From Dendrolimus kikuchii (Eukaryota; Arthropoda; Insecta; Lepidoptera; Lasiocampidae), in contig CM034406.1 of NCBI GenBank assembly GCA_019925095.2, positions 18,022,888-18,086,887 of the forward strand: DNA of 64,000 nucleotides, written 5' to 3'. Made by a program: the position numbers and the translations under genes. The notes beneath the pieces were generated by a model, which was not told the DNA's origin, did no database searches, and saw nothing but the letters and a program-made list of their open reading frames with translations. Shown here piece after piece: positions 35,801 to 47,900 of the stretch (position 1 is the stretch's first letter; every line of letters begins with the position of its first letter).

Positions 35801-38800
35801 GGCTATAGGCTATATATCATCACGCTAAGACCAATAGGAGCGGAGCACGAATGAAGAATGTTTCAAAAACAAATTCCACGCGGAGGACGTTGCGGGCACA
35901 GCTAGTGTAACACATAAAATGCACAACACCATTTATAATTTTTGTACGTATTTATAGTTAATAAAACTACGTTTTAACGGTTTTTAGCGCGGTAATTTAT
36001 TTGATTTTGTCTTTTCCGACGTTTCGTTCACTTTTCAGTGGCCGTGAATCAAATAAATTACCGCGCTTAAAACCGTTAAAACGTAATTTTATTATGTACA
36101 CAAGTCGCGAAAACTTAAGGAAATATTACGTATTTATAATTTATAAAGTTTTTGGATAGAACTCTAAATCATAGAGCGAGTTTTTATTTAAACTAGCGAT
36201 CCCGACAGACGTTGTCCTGCCCTGAAACAATAAACACCTAGGACCAAATTCTAGTGCCTCCAATGCAACGGTTCCAATTGTGAATCTAAACCATCCAGGG
36301 ACTCAAACACATATAAAAAACATCAAAATCGGTCCATCATCAAAATTAATTACAGTGTAAACTCCATGTAACGTCAGTCGATTTAACGACAAACTCCCTA
36401 AGCGTCGAAATCACTTGGTTTTGGTTGGTTTAGCTTGTCTTACAATGATACACTCTATATAGCATTACACCCACTCTCAATAACGACAACAATTAAGTAA
36501 TAAAAAGTACCTTTTAAGTTGCCAAAAGTAGTAAAAGCTGCGCAGCTGTGTCCGTTCTTTTAACGCTTAATTATCGTAGCTCGTAATAAACTCGACTGTC
36601 GACATTATGCATACTGAAATTTGTAAAAAAAATCCAAAATACCCTAATTTCTAAGTACTTCCTTTATCGCCAAGATGCCTCAATATCGCAAGATATGAAT
36701 AAAATAAATAAAAAATAAAACAAAATTACTGGTGTAGCAAAAGACGTCAGACAAAAATAACAGACTTCTCTCCATTTAACGACTACTGTCTATAACGCCA
36801 TAAAAGGTCCCTTCACCGTCCCTTGAGTGTCGTTATATAGAGTTTACACTGTATATTCAAATTGAAAAGTGTTGAAGCGAACTGTTCCACTGGAAAACAT
36901 TTTTTTTAAGTTACACAAATTGTGTCTACTTCCTATTCTGTGTATACAAAAATCAACTTGCAGACGTTTTGGGGTTAATTACTGTCCAAGACCTGTCTTC
37001 TTATCTTTATACTTTCTGTTCCAGGGTATAACCCTCCTAATTATGGTATTAGAAGCAGTGGTGGTGTTATGTCGGCAGTCCTCACACTTCAGGGTGACGC
37101 GGGCTCTGAGGCCGATATTCCTAGTCGACACCCGCCATTGTGGGGGCGTCAGGAGGTTCATTAGGCAGATATTGCAATCCCTGCCACCCATTATTGATAT
37201 GTTAGGTAAGCCGATTATAAATTAAGATAATAAAAGCTATAATAATCTACATATTGTTACGAATTTGTGGGGTATAAATTTAAAATGCCGTTGGAATTGT
37301 TATAAACTTTATTAAAATCCAAACTGTAAGGCAGAAAATAAAGATCAACTAAACAGGTGGCGGCAAGCGCTAGAGGGCGTTGGATTGAAAATCAGCAGAA
37401 CCAAAACCGAATACCTGTTTTGTGATTTCGGCGGGACCTCTAGTGCTGTGCCTCTTAAACTACAATCAGTCACACTACCATGTAACCCCGAATTCAAATA
37501 CCTTGGTTCACTACTGCAGAATAATTGTGATATAGAGAGGGATGTAAGGAGAAGAATAAATGTAGCATGGCTGAAGTGGAGACAGGTAACCGGTGTGACG
37601 TGCGACAAACTAATGCCACTGAAACTAAAAGGTCAAATATATAAATCTATCATACGACCAGTCATGCTATACGGGTCGGAATGTTGGGCCACTAAAGTGA
37701 TAAACTACAAACGTCTCCACTCAGCTGAGATGAGAATGTTGAGATGGATGTGTGGTGTTACAAGAATGGATAAGGTGAGAAATGAGTACATAAGGGGATC
37801 TTTGAAAGTTGCACCTGTGACAGAAAAATTGAGAGGAAGAAAATTAAGTTGGTATGGGCATATAATGAGGAGGGATGAAAGTCACGTGACAAAAAGAATG
37901 TTATACTACAAGATCGATGGGTACAAATTTAAAGGTAGACCAAAAAAAAGATGGATGGATTGTGTGAAGGATGACATGATGATATGCGGTGTGACAGAAG
38001 AGGTATGTCAGAATAGAAGAGTGTGGAAGGAAAAGACATATTGTGCCGACCCCAAGTAATTGGGATATGGTGAAAGAAAAGAGAGAGAAGGCAGAAAATA
38101 GTAATAACATAAAACGCTCAAGTCAGTGGATATGGGATTCTCAACTAACTATGTCTTAACGAGCCGACCTTATATATTCGCCAAATAGACATGAACTCAG
38201 CTATACACACCGTTCATTGGATTTCTCGAACTTTTAAGCTTAATCCGAACCAACATGGCTTCCAAGAATCTGCGGCGAAATTTAAACAAGAAACGTAGTT
38301 TATGATGTCTTTGACTCGACACGACGGCCAGCCGGCAAAGTTAAAGGGACTAAACGGTTCTTTTCAAGTCAAATTCTGTTCAAATAACAGGGAATAATTA
38401 TTTCTATAGTATCTCTATAAAACGCATTTTCTTTGGTGGCGCCTTTGTAAATCAATAAAAAACACGTCGTGGTCGTGGCAACGCGAACGAAGCTTCGCTG
38501 ACACATGCTCTTCTATACAGATAAATAAAATTGAAGTGTCTGTTTGTAATTTCATAACAACAGCTTTTTATTAAATGCATATTAAAGTATATACGGTATG
38601 AGTGAATGAATGAATGAAAACTCTTTATTGTTCACCATAACGTAAACCTAGATATTTATTACAAACACATTTAAATTAGAACAATGGGTGGCCTTATCGC
38701 TTATAGCGATCTCTTCCAGGCAACTCGGTATCTAAGGAGGTATTACAAGAAAAATTAAATAATATTTGGTGGCTTAACTAAATTGAAACTAATTCAATCG

Positions 38801-41800
38801 TAATTGAAGAAAAAAAATTACAATAATAAACTAAAAAAGACATACATAATAAAATAGATTAAAATAATATAAATTACATATACTTACTTACTATAAATTA
38901 CGATACTAATATAAAAAAAAAAAATCTGTTTGGATGTTTCGGCTAATCTCTGAAACGGCTCGATCGATTTTGACGGGACTTTCTGTGGCAGATAGTTGAT
39001 GTTATAAGGAGTAACTTAGGCTACTTTACTTTATTTTCAGGGTTCCGCGAAAAATATTCCAAGCGAACAAAGTCGCGGGTACAGCTAGTTAAATGTATAT
39101 TGTAAATATTATTTATTTAATTTCCAGGATTACTAATGTTTTTCGTGGCGACGTATTCGCTGCTTGGCTATTATTTGTTTTCGGAGCACGTGGACAACGG
39201 CCACTTCCAGACCATCAGTGACTCATTCGTCAGCATGTTCGTCCTGTTAACTACTGCCAAGTAAGTATTTCGTACTTTATAGCCAGTATTCAGTATAATA
39301 TAAGGTGTTTTGAAATTAGAAGGTCTTGTTATTGCCTATCGCCATCAGAACTGCAAACACTAGTCACAATGATGACAGATGACTGTCAGGCGAGAGGCTT
39401 ACATTTGATCGCGAAGAAAACAAAGGTTATGGTGTTTGAAAGAGAAGAAACCAGAACGAATGCAAGGATAATGGTCGATGATGTTATGCTGGAGAAAGCG
39501 AATGAGTTTGTATATCTTGGATGTGCTTTTAGCAGGGATGGAAGGTACACCGCTGATATAGAAAGAAGAGTGAATTTGGGGAATAGTGTGAATGGAGCGT
39601 TAGGTAAACTTCTAGGCGGTAAGAACCTCAGCCAGAAGGCCCAGCTTGCTATACACAACGCGATGCTGGTACCTACGCTCACGTATGGAAGCGAGAGTTG
39701 GGTATGGAAGAGAGAGCATGAAAGTAGAGTAAACGCGGTCGAGATGCGAGCACTGCGTAATATCTGCGGAGTGACGCTCGCGGACCGCGTTCGTAATACC
39801 GAAGTAAGAAAGAGAGTTGGTCTAAAAGTGGATGGATGCAGAAGTCGTGGAAGGCCACGACACACCTTCCATGATCAAATTGATCGTGTACTAGCAGAAG
39901 GTGATGTCAGGAGCCTTAAGAACAGAGGAGCGTGCATGACAAGAGCTATGAATGTCAAAGAAGCAAGTGAGGTGTGTAAGAATAAACCTGAATGGCGCAC
40001 TGTTGCTCGTGCCTACCCCGCAAGGGAACTGGCGTGAAGTTATGTATATATGTTATTGCTTTTTTATTGCATGAGTTCAGCAGACAGGCAGACGGCCCAC
40101 TTCATGAAAAGCGCCTGCCTACCATCGCCTAAAGACATGTTCAACACCAAAGGTGCTACAAATGCTCTTATTACTATACAATTTCGAACTTTATTACAAT
40201 GTAATAAGATCAAAAATAATATCCATTAGTATAATATATGCTGTTTTAAAAATGGAAGGTCTTGTAACTTGTGTTTTGAAATAAATATTGCTTTGATTCC
40301 AGTTTCCCGGACGTGATGATGCCTTCGTATGCCAAGTCCAAGTGGTATGCGCTTTTCTTCATACTTTACATCATTACAGTGCTCTATGTACTCATGAATT
40401 TGGTAAGTTTTACATAATTTAAACCAATTAAAATTAACCTTTTTAATGAAAATGTTTGTATTAATTACAAAATGGAATCTTAAAGATTACTTATTGAAAG
40501 TCATCCGAGTCTACTACCGCTTCCAAAACAATTTAAGTTACTTATAAAGGAGAAGAAACGAAACAACAGACTCCCCAACGACATGTCTTTTTAATATAGT
40601 GGTCGCCCAGTGGTCGAAATATTATTAATATTTAATTGAATAAAATTAATTTAAATTATCAGTTTGAAGTTTAACGTTCTATTGTCAAAGACTTTTTTTT
40701 TAATGTTTATGGCTTGGCAACTAGGCCTTTAAGCCAGGCGCAATTGTATTGTAGGCTACAATCGACGCCTTATAACGGAGTTCTTGTGAAAACTCGAAAG
40801 GCCACATTTGACTATACAGTTCATATTTCTCACAAAAACACATAATTACAACTCAAAAACTATCAATATCCTACAACTATTGTTCATTTTAGAGTGATTT
40901 TACACATTTTTAGAAAATAAAACGGCACAGCACAACGCCCCTTTCAGTTCCCGCCAAAAACTCCTTGTCAAAGACTATACTTCTATAATCACAGATTTCG
41001 CCAAGGCGACACTGTTAATTTGAGTTTAACGATACACAAAAGAGTATATTTGCGTATTTGTGTCAAATACATGGTAGTGTGTGTAATTTTTTTTAATTGA
41101 TTTAATGTATTTTTTATGCATATTTAAAAAAAAATATTAGCATTCTGAACTCCTTCTCTATAAGTGTGTGAAATTTCATACTCCTCCGTCCGCACAATTA
41201 TCGTAACTAGGGGTGCAAAGTTATTGTTTCACGTAAACATATATATATATATATATATACTAGGACATACTCGCGACTTCTTACACTCTTGACTTAAAAT
41301 TCTCGCGGGATTCCTGGGACACAAAGTACCGCAGAATTTTAAAAAGAAAGTAAGCTGTCGTTTTAGTGAAAATTGTGTCAGAATTAGCTAATTATTATGC
41401 ACTCAAACATATTCAAGCCGCTCTCGAGAGAATTCCCGCGAGAATCCCGGGATAAAGAGTAGTACAGATTTTAAATCTAAGAATTTACCGTCGACCAGTA
41501 AAAACCGCATCGATATCGGCCCAGTAGTTTTAACGTGAATCCCGAACAAACAGACGAACCAAAATTGCGTCGTGTTCTCCATCGTTTATATAGTCTATTC
41601 CAGTTGGTTTTTTTTAATACAATGGCGTACAAATTCTCAAAATATGCTCTGTGTATAATAATGTTTAAGGAATGTAATTACGTCGCTATTTCTTCATATA
41701 AAGTTTTTCTTTCTTTCTTTCTGAATAGCTTTAATGTACAGACACGGCATATATATAATTCCTTAATATTATGTGTACACACACACCCACATACACACAC

Positions 41801-41829
41801 ACGCACACGCACACGCCCACGCCCACGCG

Positions 41830-41912
<83 letters not shown>

Positions 41913-44900
41913 ATATATCTCTTCGTGTTTTTTAAATATATTTTCAATTAATACAAATTCTAGATTCAATAACTCTAAGCGTTATGTTTTCATACGTTGC
42001 AGATGTTGGCCGTTGTATACGAGACGTTCACGAGGATCGAGCGCGAGAAGTGCAGAGCGTTGCTCCTCCACCGGCGTAGGGCCACGAGACACGCGTTCCG
42101 CTTGCTCGTGTCGAGGAGGGCGCCACTTGCCGTCAAGCTACGCCATTTCTCTGGCCTCATGAGGCATTATGCTCCTCATTACAGTAAGTTTACTTATTGA
42201 CCGAAGACGGACATTTAGAACTCATAAGTTATATTTTTTTTTATTCGGGAGGTGGCCATAGGAACTCCTGTACTAAACTAGATAGACCCGTCGTGTTTGG
42301 GCTCGTTTTGCTTGTCTTGGCTAGCACTCTGCTGCTACATGATATCCAGGATCTCAAAAGCTTGTATTTGAAAACTTTTTTAAAAAAGCTTATTATTATT
42401 AGAATCTCCAAAATCAATGTGCTCCTTCAATTACTGGAGACCACGACATGCGTAAAACCTAATCATCTATCTATCTATACTAATATTATAAAGAGGTAGA
42501 GTTTGTGAGTTTGTGATGTTGTAGGGGGCAATCTCTGGATCTACTAAACCGATTTTAAAAATTCTTTTACTGTTAGTAAACTACGTTAACAGTGAGTGTC
42601 ATAGGCTGGATAACTTGACGCTATATACCACGGGAGCGGGACAAAGTGGGGGGTGAAATCGCGCCGGGACGCTAGTAATATTATAGAATGCTAAACATGC
42701 AGCGTTTGTGATTAGAAACCATTTAAAAAAAAACTGAAATAGACTACAAAAACTACGGAGACTACGAACCTCGTAGATTTTTTTAGATTTTTGTCTGTCT
42801 GCCAGTTTGTCTGTTTGTTCGGGATTCCGTAAAACTACTAGGCCGATTTCGATGTGGTTTTCGCTAATCGACATCAAATTCTTAGAATAAGTCTACGCTA
42901 CTTTTTATCCCGGGAATCCCGCGGGAATTTTAAGTCAAGCGTGGACAAAGACACGGGCATATCCTAGTATAAATTTAAATTTATACCCAAGCAGAAATTG
43001 CAGTGTTGCTTGGTATGTATTCATAGCTCTGTTCCGCTTACAAGACTCGTACACTGTCCTGCGCTACTAAAACTGTTCTACTGTGTAGGTATATTGGGAG
43101 GAATTATTACTTGTGTAAAACTACGCCAGGCCGCTAGCCGTAGGTTTTTTTTTTATTTTTTTTATTGCAGGAGTTCAGCAGACAGGCAGACGGCCCACTT
43201 GATTGAAAGCGGTTACCATCGCCTATGGAAATTTGCAACATCGAAGGTGCTACAAATGCGCTGCTGCTCTCTTAAGGGTCACTGGAACCTAGTCACTAAT
43301 GCCGGAACACAACTCAAAGTTGTTATGGCGACATACTTTAGACGAGGGGTGGTAGCCATCCAGGCGGGTAAATGCCCTACCACCTGGCAAAGGTTTAAGT
43401 ATTCTTTGTCCGCTCCTTCACGGCTTTGCTGTGATATTAATTTTAACATAATAATCCCTTTCACAGGTGGTTTAGACGTGTACCTGATGTTCAAGCAGCT
43501 GAACCAATCAGGATCGGGGGGCCTAACAAGGGTCGAGTTCTCGAACGTGTACGAGGTGTTCGCTCTTCGATGGGCCGCGCAGCATTCGAGGGCACCGTGG
43601 TACGCCCACTCGCCACTGGAGCCCATTGGTAGAGCCGCCTCAGCTGCGGTTAGGTGGCCTTACTTCGAGTATTTAATATGTAAGTTGTTTTTCTATCAAC
43701 TGCCAAAAGTTATGATAATAATAATTGTTCACCAAATATAAAAAAGTACGATATTTTATTTTCTTAATAGCGTTAATTTATACTATCTTTATAAATAATA
43801 GCCTTTGTTATTCAGATGTATATGCTTTTCACACATAAACTTTTTCGTTCATTATGTTAAGGTCGAATATTAATAGAGTAAAGATTACTTACACATTAGG
43901 AGCTTGCACTTTGCACATTTCCATACAATTAATAATTTGTTGTGTTAGTAATTATATATAAAAAGTTACCCCATTTAATCAAAATTTTCAATGCTTACTT
44001 ATTCTGTGAGTGAGCAGTATCATTATATTACTCATCCTATAACTGAGCAGTATTATTATACTATTCATTCTATGTGTGAGCACTATTATTATATTACTTA
44101 TTACATGAGTGAGCAGTATTATTGTGCTACGCATTCTATGACTGAGCAGTGTTATTATACTACTCATTCTATGTGTTAACACTATTATTATATGACTTAT
44201 TCTGTGAGTGAGCAGTATTTTTATAATACCCATCCTATAACTGAGCAGTATTATTATACTATTAATTCTATGTGTGAGCACTATTATTATATTACTCATT
44301 ACATGAGTGAGCTGTATAATTATCATATCCATTCTGTGTGTGAGCAGTATTATTGTGCTACTCATCCTATGACTGAGCAGTGTTATTATACTACTCATTC
44401 TATGTGTTAACACTATTATTATACGACTTATTCTGTGAGTGAGCAATATTATTATAATACCCATCCTATAACTGAGCAGTATTATTATACTATTAATTCT
44501 ATGTGTGAGCACTATTATTATATTACTCATTACATGAGTGAGCTGTATAATTATCATATCCATTCTGTGTGTGAGCAGTATTATTGTGCTACTCATCCTA
44601 TGACTGAGCAGTGTTATTATACTACTCATTCTATGTGTTAACACTATTATTATACGACTTATTCTGTGAGTGAGCAGTATTATTATACTACTCATTCTAT
44701 GAGTGAGTACTACTATTATATTACTCTTTATATGAGTGATTTTCTGAATGAATAGGTAGGTATTTTATATTGGTGGCTTAATTCAGACCATGGACTACTG
44801 ATAATGAACAATTCTTTTCAGATGCCTTAATAATTGGTAACGGAGTGTCTATGGTATTGAGGGTCTGTGAGGCGGCTGGTGATCTTCAGGATAGTGCCAG

Positions 44901-47900
44901 ACTGCTTTGCTCTTCGTGGGATACATGGCTGTTTTTGACATGTATGTTAAATTTTGTTAATCACATTTTTATATATGTATTCATTTAAGTTAATAGCCTC
45001 TGTGTTTTAGTGGTGTCAACCTTTGCTTAGCTTACGGAAACGTAAAGGTCCCGGTTTCTTCGGGTTCGATTCCTGGCAAGATAAATTTCGTAAAGGTACT
45101 TTCCGCTCTTTACTAGGGTCTGGGTGTCTCAGATTGGCCTCAGACTTTTCCGTGCTCATAACAAAGGCGTAACTTGCTTAGCTTAGGGATATACAATGTA
45201 TGTGTTTGTCTACCAATTATTACTATATTTTTTTCTCTTTTCCAGTGTTCCTGATAGAGGCAGCGTTACGTATGATGGCGTCAGGTTTGGGTCCATATTT
45301 AGAAAGTGGATGGAATGTCTTCGATCTGAGCGTCACTTTGTTGGCGCTTATGGGAGCAGTACTACTCACCATTGCGCCTAATTTGTTCATTGTGGTCATA
45401 TTTAGGCCTTTGAGGTGAGTTTCATTTAGTTTGTGTAATGACATTTCGCGAGGAGCGGCCGTAGCTTGAGACAAGCTCCTATTTCTTCGATAGCCAATTC
45501 ATATATTGATGTCAGTATCAAAACACATAAATAGCACTTTTTTGCTCACGAGAATAAACAATTACAAAAAAAATATAAAATTACTGGTCAACTAATAATT
45601 CCTCCCGCTATGCCCGTGCAGTAGACCAATTTTAATAGACAACTAAATTGTACGAATTGTGTAAGCGGGACACGGCTAAGAATGCATAGCGAGCAACACT
45701 CTGTCTTTTGCGCTAGTGAATAAAGTTCAATATAAATTATTTACGTGTCGAAAATCGATCTGCTCAAACGGAAATTGTTCATCGGAATTTTAATTTGTGT
45801 AATACTGTACAATAAATACTTCTTGGTAAAACAACAGGCGGCCTTATCGCTAAAAGCCATCTCTTCCAGGCATCCTAGCTTAAAAGAAATCATCGGGCGA
45901 TGTAGGTGGAGCAGAAAATAAGACAGAATTCTGTAATTTAAATATGCATACTTACACTAATTTGTAAGTTTAATGCTTTTTTTTTATTTTTTTATTGCTG
46001 GAGTTCAGCAGACAGGCAGACGGCCCACTCGATGGAAAGCGGTTACCATCGCCTATGGACATTTGCAACACCAAAGGTGCTACAAATGCGCTGCTACTCT
46101 CTTAAGAGAAACTGGAACCTGGTCACTAATGCCGGAACACAACTCAAGGTTGTTATGGCGACATTAGACCAGGGGTGGTAGCCATCCAGTCGGGCAAATA
46201 CCCTACCACCTGGCTGTGGGTTGTTTTGTCGCCTCTTACGACAGGCCGCCCGGCCGCAGGAAATTGTATTCTTTCTCCGTTCCTGCACGGACAGATAAAT
46301 AAATACATTCATAAATAAATACATACATAATTCCCGATACATTTATACAATACCTAATATATACGTCGAAATGTATCTAAATAATCTATATATATATAAA
46401 TATATTGCTCTTCGTTAGTCTCGCTAAAACTCGAGAACGGCTGGACTGATTTGGCTAATTTTGGTTTTGAATTATTTGTTGAAGTCCAGGGAAGGTTTAA
46501 ACGGTGAGTAAATATGAAAAAAATGCTTGGAATATAGTAAAAACAACAATTCGCTTTCCTTTAGAAACTTCTGAGGCGGTACGAAGTTTGCCGGCTCAGC
46601 TAGTTAGATATATTATTATATTAACTTATATTAACACATAATAATACGAAACTAAAAAGTATTTTGCTTATTGTTAAATATTGTTCGATTGTCATATCTT
46701 ACATTCCAGAATCCTGAATGTTCTCATTAGATCACTATTATCTTTGTCCCATTCATCCTCTATTCTTCTCACTCTTACTCTTCTAATTTTCCTCTAAGGC
46801 TTCGGCCTCAACGCAAGTGGCACGCTTGAAGGTTAACTAGGAGGCAAGCTGGACGGTCGAAATGCTTCGATACCTATTGGCTACCGGGGCTTGAAATACC
46901 GGTAAAACTGTGGTATCGTTGTTTATGCTACTTTCAGATATCGGTAAAAAATAAAAATCCTTATAAAACTTACCGTTATTTCTAGCCATTTTACCGGTAA
47001 AAGGTATAACGTTATTACTATATTTATCGGTAATTTTACCGTTATAACTATGTTTTGTTGCCATCGTCGCTCTCTTTCACTCACAAAGATTGTTAAACAG
47101 CACTGTGCTAAGAGCGCGCGCAATATTTAGAGTTGTGTTTGTCGATTGTTTCGGTAACATGCAGTCGTAATAAAGTCAATTCTTAAAAATGACAACGTCC
47201 CTTGAAATAACGTAAAAATTACCGATACGTATAACGTTACCAAGTAACGGTAAAGATATATACCGGTATGGCAATATCTTTTTCCAAAATCCCGGTAATC
47301 TATATATATAAAATAAAGTCGTGTTAGTTATACTACTTATAACTCAAGAACGGCTTTACCGATATGGATGAAAATTGGTGGGGAGGTAGCTTAGAACCTC
47401 AAGTCCTGGTGAACACACTGATAGCTGCCATGCTGTCATACCTGTCAATCTTGTATGTTTGTAGACGTGTATTTTGTTGTAGTAAAATGTCTCCCTCAAA
47501 GTTGTTTAGAAAATTGCTTCCGACAGAAAACCTTACCCCCAAATTTTCTTCACTTAACCAAATTGTCGAACATGGGATCATGTTCGAAAATTCTTCCATT
47601 GCATCCTAGTGATAGAAGCAAATAACCGACGCGTTCGTTCGCGTGGTTAACCTTTTGCTCATAAGCGTGCCTTTTGCGGTGTGGCCGAAGCCTAAATCTT
47701 TCAGTCACTAGAGTATTTTTTTTAAATATGTTTAGTACGGGTCGCCTGTCATATGTGATTGAGGAAGTGGGCACTGAAAATCAGCGCTGTGTCGGACTAC
47801 GTTTCGGCACAGCAAACTGCAGAGTGCCAATCTCATTTTCAAATTGCGGCATACAATTTCTGTATAATTTTATATATATGTCGGGTTCACGCCGGGAGCG

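Noticed and set aside
39386..39865. A 159-codon minus-strand frame
   Set aside because: Shadow of the LINE G coding frame on the plus strand.
41535..41969. Long open frames over the CA-repeat on both strands (His/Thr and Val/Cys runs)
   Set aside because: Dinucleotide repeats keep frames open without meaning; the site is inside TPC1 intron 7.
42003..42183. ATG at the start of TPC1 exon 8 as an internal gene start
   Set aside because: It is the first codon after a proper acceptor and continues the conserved S6 helix from exon 7.
42998..43741. A 247-codon plus-strand frame
   Set aside because: It reads through a family A copy and intron into TPC1 exon 9; only 43467-43679 is coding.
43988..44695. 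A 235-codon minus-strand frame and plus-strand frames over the 33-bp array
   Set aside because: Unit length is a multiple of three, so frames stay open by structure; the repeated hydrophobic pattern follows from the repeat alone.
8860..45070. GGTTCGATCC-type sites as tRNA genes
   Set aside because: They belong to SINE heads of families B and C; no cloverleaf with a proper acceptor stem follows.
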